Assembly (NCBI GenBank): GCA_022592445.1 | Contig: JABYQR010000063.1 | Location: 1-64,000, forward strand | Reading direction: 5' to 3' | DNA length: 64,000 nucleotides | Source: Cytidiella melzeri | Lineage: Eukaryota > Basidiomycota > Agaricomycetes > Polyporales > Irpicaceae | Part shown: positions 9,786 to 21,879 of the stretch, piece by piece | How the letters are laid out: every line of letters begins with the position of its first letter | Position numbering within the stretch: the first letter of the stretch is position 1 | Notes under the pieces: model-generated | Database searches by the model: none | The model's input: the letters and a program-made list of their open reading frames with translations, nothing else | Told to the model about the DNA's origin: nothing | Position numbers and translations under genes: made by a program

Positions 9786-10570
9786 CACATCTTTGCATGT
9801 GATGGATGTCTGAATACCTGGAGAAATCGGTGCTGTATTGTACGTCTTTGCATTGGACTTTGTGTCGGACCCCCCCCAGGCAGGGCAAAGCTGAACATCG
9901 ATACTAGACGCGGAAAGGAGCTCATTCGACGAGTATAATACGGGAGTCCATGCATCAGGATTGTCCTCTCAACGAACAGAAAGCCTCACAAGGAAGGAAC
10001 ATCCGCGCAAAGCATCAACATTGCGGTGAATCGCATTGCTAGGTGAATTTTCACCGCGTCGCGTTCCTTTTGATATCTATTCACCAAGCACCCGTGTCCT
10101 CTCAGTTTCGTTCGTCCTGGAATTACACAAGAACGAGGAAATTGAAAGACGTACATCCCAACCACTCACTTGCTCACCATACTCGCTGATGTTCTTCGCA
10201 AAGGAACTTGAATGGCTAGAGGCGAGCCTAGATCAATTAGAATGACAAAACTTTACACAAATCCCACCGCTTTGAGAGTGAACCTCGAGCACTACTCGGC
10301 TATAGGTCATGTACTGATAATAGCTGCCATTACACGTACAGCGAATTCGCAAAGTTATTTCACAAACAGATGCATTTGCGAATATATCGGATTGCAATTT
10401 GTTATGGAAGCATCATTCCATTCCACCGGCGAGACGAGGGCATCCGTCAAATTTCAGAGCGAATGCAGAGCAAGGCACGGACAGCAGCTACGGAAGATAA
10501 ATACAATAAAGATACAGAGGTTCTTGCAGAATTGTCGACAGCGATTAATTGGTGTGTGCATAAAAGTTTA
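9786..10570. other. Spacer downstream of the C2H2 gene
   Basis: No supported gene. It probably includes further decayed sequence from the CRN relic and the 3' flank of the zinc-finger gene, which ends at 10571. Confidence 0.35.
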
Positions 10571-12476
10571 TCAGCGTTTCCGTTTAAGTCCGACAACACC
10601 TACAGGCTCCTTGTCCTTCCTTGTCCGAAGCGGTATAGTAAACTCGTCGTCTCCGTCCTCTGGCGGTAGAGGTAGCTGTACGACAGGTTCAGCCCGAATG
10701 CTGTGACTGGTCAGTATGTCCTCTCCTCTGATCCCGCTCGTTATTGGCACGATGCTATCAGCGAAGCCGAGTTCTGACCCCGAACCTTCATCGTCATCGT
10801 CATCATCTTCCTCGTAGATGCGAGCTTGAGCTTGCGCAAGAGCAGCGGCAATTTCCGCACTGATAGAGGCAACAACACGGGGTTCACATGGCTGAGAAGG
10901 ACCAGCCATCGAGCTCGAAGGCTCTTGGCAAGGCGACAGCAGGGCAAGGACAGACTCGGGGATGTTCAGCGACCCATCTCCCGAGTCCAATTTCGGCCGT
11001 TTGGCCTTGAAGCTGTACTTGCTGCAGAAGACAGTCAACAGCAAACCAAGTAATTAGCAGTTAGTATGCTTACATATTAGGGTCTGGTTCCCACGTTGGA
11101 TCGTGCGTTCTCATGTGAGCCGTCAGAGTCGTTCGTCTTGTAAAGGTCTTGTCGCACACAGGGTCCTCGCACTTGTAAGGCCTCTTCCCTGTATGAGTAC
11201 GGCGATGTCTTGCAAGACTGCTAGAGTCGCCGAACGTTTTCCCGCAGGCGGGATACTCACAATTGTGAGGCTTCTCACCGGAATGTGTTCGTTGGTGGAC
11301 ACCTAAGGCAGAGCGCTAGGAAGGCAAAGCATTGAGATGCTGCTGAGGAGGTTTGGAATAGAACCGTACCTGAATGAATGTCTTGCCGCAGCCAGGTTCT
11401 GGGCATGTGAACGGGCGTTCGCCAGTGTGTATCTTCATATGGCGAGCGACATCACTCTTGCGTGTAAAGGTTTTCAGGCATTCCTCGCATACGTGCTGTG
11501 AAGGACCATCTTGACCTCGGGTCTTCCCTTTTCTCTTTCCCCTGCCTTCCGTCTCGCTCGATGTTCCAGGACCAGATGGCGATGATGCTACCTGCTGGTA
11601 CTGCGTGTCATCGTCTTGGCGAGGAGTATGCTGCAGCCGGACTTCAAGTGGTGCGTCTGAAAAGTGATTTGCTGCTGGAGATTCTGGACCGGGACGGCCT
11701 TCTTCTTGGGGCAAGTGCTCGAAATCAGGGAAGTCATGGAGAATGTCGCCGAGGTCAGGAACGTCCACATCGGTAGCTAACATGACTTGTCCCATTAGGG
11801 CTGCTTGAGCTGGAGATGTTGTGGAGGAGGGTGTGTTTATCGGCGAGCGGTCATCGGTCTCGCCAGGTGGGAGGACTGGGTGGAACAAATACTCAGGTCC
11901 TTGGGAGGAGTCAGCACCCCTTCGAAGGGGATCAGCCGACTGTAGTTGCTGTGTCGACGCGTCGGCATTCAAAAAGTGGAAGGCTGGTGCTGCGCGCGTG
12001 GTCCTCTTCTCTCGCTCTTCATCTCGCCGCCTCCTCACTAGCTCAGGATTCTGGGCGGCTAGCTCCTCCGCAGCGCGCTCCTCCTCCTCTGCTTGAGCGC
12101 GTGCAGCCTGAAGGAAAGCAACGATACCAAAATTGTCAAGCGCAGCCTGAACAGACGATATCTCATCTTCTTCTCCAGAGTGCCTACGTTGGGTCGGTTC
12201 AGGCCGTCTCCTGGTGGCCTCGTTCAGAAGTGCTTCAGCGGAGTCTAGGCTGTCCTGCTGCAACAAGTTTGCAAACTCCTGCTCAAAGTTGCTGAAAGAC
12301 GCGTCAGATGGATGGTGGTATACGCCTTCGTCTGGCGAGGGGGGTGTGAGCTCGTGTACAATCCTCGTGTCAGCAAGGTCGTCCGAGCCAAGTAGGTCGT
12401 CTTCGTCGTTCATTGTCTCGTCATGTACGACGTCCGATAGCTCTAGCACGTCTCCAAATCGATGATCTTGAATCAT
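10571..12476 (-). CDS. C2H2 zinc-finger transcription factor, four fingers (599 aa)
   Basis: Exons 12476-11370, 11315-11074 and 11021-10571 join in frame. A long acidic, Ser/Pro-rich N-terminal half (residues 1-325, with an [20 protein letters not shown] helix and a basic GKRKGKTRG patch) precedes four consecutive fingers at about 330-350, 358-380, 388-410 and 418-440. Finger 1 is C-x2-C; fingers 2-4 are C-x4-C with TGEKP-like linkers. The conserved recognition helices ([31 protein letters not shown]) indicate sequence-specific DNA binding in the nucleus. The C-terminus has an acidic run ([12 protein letters not shown]) that could activate transcription. Finger order resembles the fungal group with [17 protein letters not shown] assign no target or symbol. 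The first intron splits finger 2. Confidence 0.85.
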
Positions 12477-12884
12477 GACAAGCCCCTTCTAAAGTTTTGC
12501 ACTCTGCATGCAGAGACTAGATAGGACGAGTAGCTTTCGCAAGAATGAACGAGCAGCGAGAGTGGACTGGATGATACATGTGAGCGCGCTGCTCCCTGGA
12601 TCAAGTGCCTAGTTCAATCAGTTCCAAAACGCACCAGAGACTATATTATCGTGAAGAGCTCACCTGTACGAGATGCGCGCCCACTTCAGCGTCGTTGTGC
12701 TCGTTGTAGACAGAGTCTTTGGTGCGACGTGCAGCTAAAGCAGCTTGGCCGGGACCTGTAAGGAATTGTTGGGCACGCACGTGGGGAAATGCGATCGGCC
12801 CGAAAAGGCAGGAGTCGGGGCGTGAGCGCTGCTGCTGTGCACTCCGTTTCCGAGTCCTCCTCCCGACACTCATCCCTCCCAGCC
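12477..12884. promoter_or_regulatory. Divergent promoter between the C2H2 and Pmp3-type genes
   Basis: About 408 bp separate the two oppositely transcribed starts (12476 minus, 12885 plus). No convincing TATA box or palindromic operator was seen. Shared upstream sequence makes co-regulation possible, but nothing in the bases proves it. Open frames crossing it on the plus strand end without homology. Confidence 0.4.
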
Positions 12885-13895
12885 ATGGGGTTGCTACCTG
12901 CAAACGGAAAATTGGATCTCAAGCCAAAGCGGCGGCATGGGTATGCTGTTGTGCTCTTCATCTTTGGGACGCTTTTCCCACCTCTCGGTGCGTCCTGAGC
13001 GACCTCTTACGCTTCGACCACTGGACTGACAACCTTCACAGCCGTAGCAGCCAGGTTCGGCTTGGGTACAGATTTCTGGTTGAATCTCTTTCTCACTATT
13101 TGCGGATATATACCAGGTAAGATCGCAGTGATCTTGGGAGCGAATTGTGCTGAGAACCTTTTCCAGGACATGTCCACAATTTCTACATCCAGGTAGTACA
13201 CCTCACTCTCTGATTTGCTTTCCATCCCCTTCTCAAACAGCGTAAACCAGAACATCCGGAACAACAAGAACCATGCAAGAACTCCCAAGTGGATCCAGAA
13301 ATACGGTCTCGTCAACACGGACGAGATCAAACGCAAGGAGCGAAAATCTCAATGGGCCGGACGCTACAACGAGCGAAACCCTCACTCGACTCTTGCCGAT
13401 CAACAGTACGAGGATGGGCAGGAGGGAGGCTCCAGCATCGATCTATCAAATGAGGGCGAAGGGTCTCGCCACAGGAATGGCAACACTGGGGAGTACTGGA
13501 ATCCCGACGAAGAGCAGTTCTACAATCCTGATCCATCTTCTACGAATGGGTCGGGCGGTGGACGCTGGCACTATCCCGCCAACTTTGAAGACACCACCCT
13601 TGACTCGTCTCGCAAGAAGAGCATCAAGAAGAAGAAGGAAAAGAAGGACAGGTGGGCGAGGACGGAGGATGCGTATTCTATCAACGAGAGCGGGGCTCCA
13701 AAGAAGAAGAAGTCGAAGAAGAGAAAGTCTACCGTGAACTCTCTCGATGGAGATACCTACTCAAGAGCGAGCGGCTCTACAACCGAGTTCCCTGAGGACC
13801 CCTCAGGCGGTCTCTACAGTGGCAACTCGCAACCAGTGCGGCAGCAGGAGAACGGTCATGCTACCAGCGATGACATATTTTCGCATGAATTTTAG
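12885..13895 (+). CDS. Pmp3/UPF0057 family membrane protein with long cytosolic tail (Sna3-like, 282 aa)
   Basis: Exons 12885-12987, 13042-13116, 13167-13192 and 13251-13895 join in frame. Residues about 18-65 form the proteolipid Pmp3 domain: YAVVLFIFGTLFPPLA, then a Gly-containing loop, then FWLNLFLTICGYIPGHVHNF, two membrane segments with the family signature PPL...GYIPGH.H.FY. The family acts at the plasma membrane or endosomes in ion and membrane-potential homeostasis. The start at 12885 places only 17 residues before the first helix. The remaining 210 residues are hydrophilic with Lys-rich runs (KKSIKKKKEKKDRW, PKKKKSKKRKS), much longer than the 55-residue Pmp3 core and more like yeast Sna3-type proteins. 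The last acceptor is the second of two AGs (13250), the one that keeps the frame. Confidence 0.85.
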
Positions 13896-14605
13896 GTGAA
13901 GATATATTTGCTAATCATTCATTACATCTGGGGCTGACGGAGTTACAAAGTGATACGATGGATTCACCATGGTGGGTTACTTAGGCCTCCTAACCTGCCC
14001 ATTCTCGTCTGCGACGGTAGTAGTATGTATATTTATCGACATTGGGGAAATTCGCATGCCGTGCTTACAGTCTGAAGTCCAGTCAGTCGTCAAAGCGGAA
14101 GTTATCCTCAGGTCTGTTAAGATTCTAGCTTACTACACTCCTTTCTCCAATGCTGCTGTTACAATCGTTTCATATTGTGACAGAATATGAGTGCTCCACA
14201 GCGCATACCTGCGTCACAATTTTTGAAGCGTTGACCTCGCGTGCTTGTGGTCGACAGTGGACATTGAATGTTGTTGTGGTGAGTCTCGCATCTGTGAGTA
14301 TTGGAGCCCGGACTAATGTGTGCGCATGTTGCATCGCCTAGATGTTGGACAACCCACCATGTATCGGGTCCTAGTCGGATGATGGGAACGTGCTTCTCGC
14401 GTTCTTACGCTTCGCGCTCTATCGCCTTGTTGTCGATGTCTACTATCATCACATGCAACGCCGTAATCATCTCAGCATCGACATTCAGATGATCTTGGCC
14501 GTATATCTAGCTGACAATCCCGTGACAAGCTGGCTCTAGGATAAAGACTGACGGTGCACGAACCTCTTCGCCCACCTCGCCGTTCTCCCAGCAGCTATCT
14601 TCACC
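13896..14605. other. Intergenic spacer
   Basis: No gene seen. Short plus-strand frames lack family similarity. The 3' UTR of the Pmp3-type gene and the promoter of the first PNGase A-type gene must lie here. Confidence 0.4.
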
Positions 14606-17019
14606 ATGTGGACTCATAGTGTGACTTACGCTTTCTGCATCTTTCTCCTAGTTCACTGGGTCATTGCTGCGAGGCTCGTCGACTTCCAAGTGGCCCAGCC
14701 GCTTACCCTCCCTCAGAACGCGAGACAGTGTACTGTTCAGATACTAGAGTGGGTCATATACAACGCGTACAAGTTCATCTGACTGAGATGACCATAGGCG
14801 GACCTTTGCGTTCTCATACGGAAGGTTAATTGCAACAATTGCCTTACCTGGACCCTGCTAAATTCCCGCAGCCCTGAAGTTGTTCAGTACACGTAGGTGT
14901 GGTATATATGCCCAGTGCTATACCGAGACTGGACTGTCTTGATCTAGTCCACCGAGTGACTGCGGCGCAGTTGGCTCCTGGGCAGGCATTAGTCTCAATT
15001 TTACAGTAACATCGAACGGGTAGGAGACATCTGCATTTCACGTTTATGCTTCTGATGAACCATGCATGGACTTCCTAAAGCACTCAATATGATCGTCTCG
15101 GAATCTTTACACTGGACAACGTCGAATGTGAGCCTTTTCATGTAAGATTTAGGTGTTGAGATGAGATAACTGTTCGCTTCTCTAGTTTGGCGGACGTCAA
15201 CTCCTGAGCCTACACGAGGTGACGGCATCATATGGACGTACCTGAAAGACGTGACCCGCTATACGCCTTTGTTTGCAAAACCGGGATTGTTTGTTCTTCA
15301 GTTAGACAACCTGATTGAAACTGGGCTGGACGGGGAATATGCCAGTAAGAAAAAGTTCCGCGTGACTGTTCGCATCTCTGACAATCATTCTAGCTACGTT
15401 GCATGCGACATTTTATTCATCTTCCGACCAACATCCTCCTGCACTTCACGCGGTTATGATCATTCCCATCTCAACCTTGGCGAACAATAGCGGAGACGTG
15501 GCTTCCGTGCCACCCCCATTTTCCGTGCGTATGCAAGGTTACCTCTCATAACGAACACTGCATCAACTTGCGTACAGCTCAATGTTACACTGCCGCGTAA
15601 TATAGCTACAATATACGCAGAGATCATTCCTTCCGGCAACGGAAACGAAGAGTTTTGGGTAGGTCTTGACAGCATCAGAATGTATGAGCTCATGGACCTC
15701 TGTCTCCCAGAGTATGAATGTACCCAACGAGTTCATTGACGCTCTCCCCAGTGGAACAACATTCGGTGACGGACCTTTTCGAGAGGTACGACTTCTACTA
15801 GATGGGAAGGTGGCAGGCGTTGTATTCCCGTAGGTTTAGTGGATTCGTTCGGGCACAAGCTGATAGTGTTTTAGTTACCTGGTGGTGTTCACAGGTGGTA
15901 TCGCACCCACCCTCTGGAGGTACGTCAGTCCCAGCAGCAAATTTGAGGACGCGAAAAGATGCTCATAACCTTGCTCAACTTAGGCCCATTACAGCTTATG
16001 CAACACTGGATCTACCGACGTACTTTATTGACCTCACGCCATTCGTCCCGACACTCGCTGACGGCAAGTCCCACGTTGTCTCGCTCGATGTCCTTTCTGC
16101 AGAAAGCAACCATTCCATCAATCAAAATTGGTACGTAACGGCAAATCTCCAGGTCACTCTAGACAAATCGTCGAAGCCAACTACTGGCCAAATGACCTTG
16201 TACCAAGTCGAACCATTCGCATCCACTTCGACGACCGGACGTGTTCATGCGAATGGGGAAGTAGACTTTACAGTTACAGCATCGCGCAACCTACGCATTG
16301 AATCGCAGATCCGAACGGGAAGCGGCTTGGAGACAAACGTCGTATGGTCGCAGAGCCTCAGCTATAGCAACACGCAGATCTATGCGAAGAACGCCTCCGT
16401 GCAGGTATGACCGACGGTCAGTAGATTTATTCAGGTTCAACTAATCGTTTCTCGCGTAGACATTAGTGCAGAGTTCATCTGGAACATTCTTGTCAACGCA
16501 TAACGGTTCGCCTGCCCTCTCAGATACGTTTTCGTTTCCTGCGGCTGTAAACTTTACATACCTGGACCCTACTTGGACGAATTGTAAGCCGTCTATCAAA
16601 CATCCGTTGGTATTTGCAATTTTACTTCAGCTCATAGGGACGACCGCGATTGACCACTCCTATAACCGCGCGCTGAAAGCAACACCATTCACCCTCGGTA
16701 CGACGATCCAGGAGCATCAAGTGGCCAGTCAGTGAAAGCATTGTCACTAAAGTTGCGTACTGACAAGGTGCCTCCGAATGTAGCCGCTTTCTTTCAGCTT
16801 TCGTCGGGCGGCAACTTCGGTAACGGAACCAGTGACAATGAGTTTTCCTACGTCGACACTCTTGGGAACACTTACAGGCGCGAGGTTGGCGCGGTAAACG
16901 CTTCTATCACCTATGACCAAGAAAGTGGTAGCTTAGCGGCTTCTCATTCGACTTCCTTCCCGCATGTGGACTACAAACAGCTCACCTTCCTCACACCCAG
17001 ACTGCCTGGGAGGGGGTGA
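14606..17019 (+). CDS. PNGase A-type peptide N-glycanase, tandem copy 1 (571 aa)
   Basis: Fourteen exons: 14606-14748, 14798-14824, 14872-14892, 14948-15019, 15081-15127, 15186-15344, 15394-15524, 15578-15658, 15711-15829, 15875-15919, 15984-16404, 16460-16583, 16638-16727, 16784-17019. They join in frame. A signal sequence (WTHSVTYAFCIFLLVHWVIA) is followed by ARLVDFQVAQP. Family hallmarks follow: WRTSTPEPT, IIWTYLKDVTRY, LQLDNLIETGLDGEY, GNGNEEFW, FTGGIAPTLWRPI, DLPTYFIDLTPFVP and AESNHSINQNWYV. Members remove N-glycans from glycopeptides and are secreted or vacuolar. Exon 4 is 21 bases shorter than in copy 2: the ancestral acceptor is lost and a later one (14947) is used, deleting about seven residues including one cysteine. 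All other exons agree with copy 2 except at the two ends. Confidence 0.8.
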
Positions 17020-17407
17020 TTACACCAATTCGCAGCCTCATCTGCCAGTTGCTGCAGAAATTCGGAATATATTGCGTCGTTTCAGTGAACTTACGTGTTA
17101 GAAGCGTGGTATTACCTGCCAATTGATGTTTTGATTTGCGCTGGTCGAAAGTGTTACCTTGGTTGTCTCAGTGGAAGAAATGGTCGGTTCAAGAAATGGC
17201 CAGTGCTATCTCCACTTGATAGAAGTCCCGCCGTTGCTGATCGCAGGTCATACGGGTTCAGTCTCACACACGACCACGCTGAGCGTAACTTCCCTCCCAC
17301 GCGCATCAAGTCCCGGGTGGCTAGTATATAACCCGACTGTGACCATTCTGCTGCCGTGAGTGTCGCCGTGTCCTCTCTCCACGCAACCGCTCTGAAGCTG
17401 ACCAGCG
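17020..17407. other. Spacer between the tandem PNGase A-type genes
   Basis: Only 388 bp. It should hold the terminator of copy 1 and the promoter of copy 2. A TATA-like tagtatataacc lies at 17319-17330, about 80 bp before the ATG of copy 2. Confidence 0.5.
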
Positions 17408-19867
17408 ATGAAGTTATCGGCGTTTGTAGCCCCGCTGTTGTTGGCAGCTTGCACCAGTGCAGCTCGTTTGGTTGACTTCCAAGTCGCTCAACCTCCGCCG
17501 CTTCCAAAAGACGCGAAGCAGTGCACTATTCAGATACTAGAGTACGTTTCAGGTCAAGGATTTGATTGTGTACTCGGATTTGACGTTGCTTCCTAGGCGG
17601 ACTTTTGCGTTCTCATTTGGCGAGTAAGTCGCTGCAACTTTCCGTCTGACATACCGTTAACGTTGTACGTGTCAATTGATTACTTTTAGCGCGGAGGTGG
17701 TGCAGTTCACGTAGGTCATATTGCTTGTATGTTTGTATTGTCAGGTTTGAGCATTGTACCGCCAGACCTCCTACAGATTGTGGCCCCGTTGGCTCGTGGG
17801 CTGGAATCAGCCTGAACTTTACGGTCACTTCCAACGGGTAAGTAGTCATCCTTCCGCTCTGTATCGTGTCGCTGATTGATTCGGACATGATTTAGAACAC
17901 AATTTGACAGACTGGGTATTTTTACCTTCCAGAACGTAGAAAGTAAGCTCCTTTAGCGGTGTTTACAGTCAAGATGTTAAGCGGTCTGTTCCGATAGTAT
18001 GGAGAACCTCGACTCCAGAGCCTACAATAGGCGACGGAATCATCTGGACATACTTGAAGGACGTCACTCGTTTCTTGCCACTGTTTTCTGAACCAGGTAC
18101 CTTCATTCTCCAACTCGACAATCTCATAGAGACTGGGTTGGATGGTGAATATGCTAGTGCGTACTCCTTCTTTGGCTTGTATGATGCGTTGGATGTTCAA
18201 TCTGTCTATTCCTCCCTTAGCAACACTGCACGCGACATTCTTCGAGTCTTCTATCGTTCATCCTCCTGCTCCTCGCGCGAATGTTATCATACCGGTGACG
18301 ACGCTGTCCAACACCACCGGCGATGATGCATCTGTCCCACCGGCATTTTCGGTATGAAATTAGACGATAATCACGAGAGTTCCAGACGTGACTGAACTGC
18401 ATTTAGCTGAACGTTACTGTACCCCGCAATGCAGTGCAAGTATACGCAGAGTTGTTGCCTTCAGGCAATGGAAATGAAGAATTTTGGGTATGTTTAGGAC
18501 TAGCCCCAGTTCAGTTGTACTGAAGGGTCTTTAGTATTTCAACACAGCCAATCAGTTTCTTGGCGATCTTCCGGCTGGGTTCTCCTTCCCAGACGGACCT
18601 CTGCGCGAAGTCCGTCTTTTGGTAGATGGCCGATTGGCGGGTGCTGCGCTCCCGTAAGTGACACATCAGACGCTTCATCATTTGGGCTTACTGGTTTGCC
18701 TCACAACAATAGCTATCCGGTTATATTCACGGGCGGGATTGTGCCAACTGCATGGAGGCAAGTGAATATCCTTCGCCATAATGCCGTGCGAGACTTACCA
18801 AAACGTGTCTAAGGCCAATCACATCCTATGGGGCGTTGGATCTGCCAACTTACTTCATCGACCTCACGCCGTTCGTTCCGGTGCTGACCGATGGCAACCC
18901 TCATAATATCACAATCGATGTCTCCTCCGCAGAAAGCGACCACGCTATCAACCAGAATTGGTTCGTGTCAGGCAATCTGCAGGTTGTCACAGATCCCTCT
19001 GGGAAACCAACGACAGGAAGCATCACCGTATATGATGCATCGCCGTTCCCCGTCACAACGACAACCGGCACCTTAGGTACCAACGGAGATCTAGTTGTTA
19101 CCGTTGCCGCTACCCACAGCATTCATATCGAATCACACATTGTGAGCGGTAGCGGAAAGACTACGAATGTCGTATGGACACAGCAGCTCAGCTACTCGAA
19201 CACGCAGAGCTTTTTAGATAATCTGCTGATCCAAGTACGTTCTCCCCTCCAGAGGACCTTTACGTCACTGAATCTGCTGTCAACTGCAGAATGTCCTGCA
19301 GACTTCCGAGGGCCAATCTACTTCCTTACACAACGGTGTATCTGCGGTTGTGGACAAGTATTCTTTCCCGTTCGCCATCAACATCACGTCCCTTACACCT
19401 GATGGCTCGACTTGTATGATTTGATCTCTTATGCGAGTAGTCCTAAGTTACTGACTGGTAGTTTTAGTTGACGCAACGTTCGATCATTCATACGACAGGA
19501 CACTGCTTCCTAGTCCTTTGATTGCTCAATCCACCATTACAGAGCGCCAGCAAGCCGGCGAGTGGTCTTTGCTGTTGTATCAATCTCACTATACTAAATC
19601 AACTGAATATTCATAGCTGGATTCTTCCAAGAGACTTCGTCTGGTAATTTCGGTAACGGCACAAGCACGAACACGTTCTCCTACTCAGACACCAAAGGAA
19701 ACACTTATCAACGACAAGTCAGCTCAGTGAACACGAACATCACTTCCGACCATCAGAGCGGTACCTTGGCTCCTCTACCTGCGTCGAAGGGGCTAAATTT
19801 GCCACAGGCACAGGCGAAGTTCTCTATCCCGAGGCTTCCGGGTGGCAGACATAAGCCAGGGCAATAG
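17408..19867 (+). CDS. PNGase A-type peptide N-glycanase, tandem copy 2 (580 aa)
   Basis: Fourteen exons: 17408-17541, 17597-17623, 17690-17710, 17745-17837, 17896-17942, 17998-18156, 18221-18351, 18407-18487, 18535-18653, 18713-18757, 18814-19234, 19290-19413, 19468-19557, 19617-19867. The signal peptide is MKLSAFVAPLLLAACTSA. The mature start ARLVDFQVAQP and all family blocks (WRTSTPEPT, IWTYLKDVTRFLPLF, NGNEEFWYFNT, DLPTYFIDLTPFVP) match copy 1. Eleven exons have identical lengths in the two genes, so this is a true tandem duplication. Two introns need a GC donor (18758 gcaagt and 19558 gcgagt); using nearby GT sites gives stops. Intron 3 is only 34 bp. Expected role: deglycosylation of secreted or scavenged glycoproteins. 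Confidence 0.85.
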
Positions 19868-21123
19868 ATGTTCTGCCAGGGTGGCACTAGCGCGTACTAC
19901 AGTGGTACATGTATTGGAAATGTAGTTGCTGAGCTTCAAATTTCTGACAATCGCAGATTTGCTGTTGGTTCGTCGTATCAATAGATCGAGACACACTACC
20001 ATGGAAGTACTAATAGGCGGCCGTTATTCGACTACCTAGTATGCGTGTGGTAGGAAGGTTATCGGTATACCGGTCCAAACCACCCTCAAGTGATGCGGAT
20101 AACATTGAGTCGACTGGGCTGGAACACTGTAGATAGGTGGTGGCTGATGCGCGGAACTGTGATTGTAAAGTCAGTCTGAATCGTAAGGCTTAAGGTCTGC
20201 CTTATCGCAGTGTTCCCCAAACGATGAAACGGTTATTGAAGAGCACTGACATATTTTGGCGCTAATTTCATTTCTGCAACTTGAACCAGAACCACTGATG
20301 ACTTCGATATCGTTTGTTCAACAAGTCTGGATGTGATACGACATACAGCATTCTGAGCTGTCTTATCTTTCTATAACGTGTACTGACTGATTGTAACCGG
20401 TGGCGGTGGTGTGCGTACAGCATCTGTCCATGGGCGGCGCACTACTAGTTGGCAGTATTCCCAAAAAGGCAACGACGGGCGGGTGATGATGGCTATTCAC
20501 AGACGCCGGTGGTTGCTCTGCGCCTCCGTTGTCCCTTTACCATCTCCTGATGCCTCCACTGCTTGAAGTGTCCAGCCCTCCGACGCAGGGAACGTTAGCC
20601 GACGCGCAACAAGTCATACACGGCCTCCCCGTCATCTCTTGTACGGGACCTGTGCTCCCGCACCACCCTCTCCTAGGGTTTTGCACAGCCGGAGTCAGTA
20701 AGTGTGACTAGAAACCATATACACCAATGTCGGAGTCTTGTACTGACTCATGCTGCGGCTGCGATTTGACAGTTAAATTTCATCAATATTCAAAAGCGTC
20801 ACGTCCCCACATATCACGCTTTGTCGAACACAAGCAGATCGCCTCAGGGCGGCCCAGGCGCCGGGATACCAAGGACAACAGCCACATTGTCACACTCTCG
20901 CAACCGCTGAGACTGAGCCTGTCAACCCCTCGTTACCCCGCTATTCCAGGTACACTTAGTCTACAGCACCGCCATGGCCATGTCATTCCATCCTTATATA
21001 TACCCGCCTCTTCATTTCACTCTCTCCTCGATCCTCATCCCGCACCCCGAGCTAGTCTCCTACTGCCCACCACACCACTCAGGCTCTTACTTCAACTTAT
21101 ACTCAGCAGAACACTTGAACGAC
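19868..21123. other. Intergenic region with TATA box before the DUF6699 gene
   Basis: No gene is supported over about 1.25 kb. A clear tatatata run at 20996-21002, about 125 bp before the ATG at 21124, with CT-rich sequence after it, is a likely core promoter. Open frames here, including an in-frame N-terminal extension of the next gene, look like leader sequence. Confidence 0.45.
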
Positions 21124-21879
21124 ATGGCAACCAAGCGCGTTCACTTTGCTCCTGAGCCTGCTCGCACCCCTTCTCCGTGCTTCTCCTCTTCATCATTCGA
21201 CTCACCAACGCCAAAGACTCCCCCTTCTCTGCCGCCCCAGTCATTGCCGCACCAGGTACGCTACCCATCTCTCATTATGCATGGCATGCCTCTCATGTCT
21301 TCGCAGTCACCCTATGGCTACTCTAAGCAATTCCCGCCGTCGCCCTCAGGTATACTGGTCAACCCTTTGGTCGCGTCACCCTCACACGCCGGTGCCTCCC
21401 AACGACCATTCGTTTGGGACCTCCGCGACCGACCATCTGAGATCTCCTCTCACTCAGCATACGACCCTGCCTATCCCATTCCTGCAGCTTCTCTCTCTCT
21501 CGCAGCCACTACACCCCCTGCTCACCGCCTCGAGATTCGTTGCACTTATCTGCCATGGAAGATCACAGTCACTCCTTCACAACGGTTCAACAACATCTAC
21601 GTTACCGTCGGCGATATCATGAGCGAGCTGTACAACTGTCTGAGGCTGCAAATCTCGCAGGAAGAGTTCAATATGGCATGCGGAGGGAACCCAGAATACA
21701 AGCATCAGATAGAGGCGGCATATGACCGACGAGTGGCACGGTCGAGGTCGCCTAGGGAGGAGAAGATGAAGGGTATTCGCCGAGTTGACCTGCTTGGCGA
21801 CTTTACCGTCTTCGCAGGGTTCGAAGGTGTCATGGGTGACAAGACTTCGCTCATGCTCTGTGTTCGTTCGCGGCACTAA
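21124..21879 (+). CDS. DUF6699 domain protein (234 aa)
   Basis: Exons 21124-21255 and 21307-21879. The 51 bp intron is a multiple of three and open, but has a good donor (gtacgc) and acceptor (cgcag), so I splice it out. The ATG at 21124 gives MATKRVHFAPEPARTPSPCF, the usual VRFAP...TPSP start of this basidiomycete family; an upstream in-frame ATG adds an atypical extension. The C-terminal domain shows FVWDLRDRPSE, LEIRCTYLPWKITV, NIYVTVGDIMSELYNCLR, the EEF segment and DLLGDFTVFAGF, in family order. Biochemical function is unknown. The family is expanded in mushrooms. The first 110 residues are Ser/Pro-rich and probably disordered. Confidence 0.8.
   Translation: MATKRVHFAPEPARTPSPCFSSSSFDSPTPKTPPSLPPQSLPHQVRYPSLIMHGMPLMSSQSPYGYSKQFPPSPSGILVNPLVASPSHAGASQRPFVWDLRDRPSEISSHSAYDPAYPIPAASLSLAATTPPAHRLEIRCTYLPWKITVTPSQRFNNIYVTVGDIMSELYNCLRLQISQEEFNMACGGNPEYKHQIEAAYDRRVARSRSPREEKMKGIRRVDLLGDFTVFAGFEGVMGDKTSLMLCVRSRH

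Noticed and set aside
9281..9788. Two minus-strand ORFs (139 and 76 codons)
   Set aside because: The plus strand carries a recognisable CRN-type fragment with conserved intron; the minus-strand frames have no similarity.
11816..12295. Open frames opposite the C2H2 gene
   Set aside because: Shadows of the long first exon of the zinc-finger gene.
14606..17019. Copy 1 of the PNGase A-type pair as a pseudogene
   Set aside because: An apparent frameshift near 14940 disappears when the acceptor at 14947 is used; all 14 exons then close in frame.
20974..21123. In-frame N-terminal extension of the DUF6699 protein
   Set aside because: The TATA run at 20996 lies inside it and the usual family start is at 21124.
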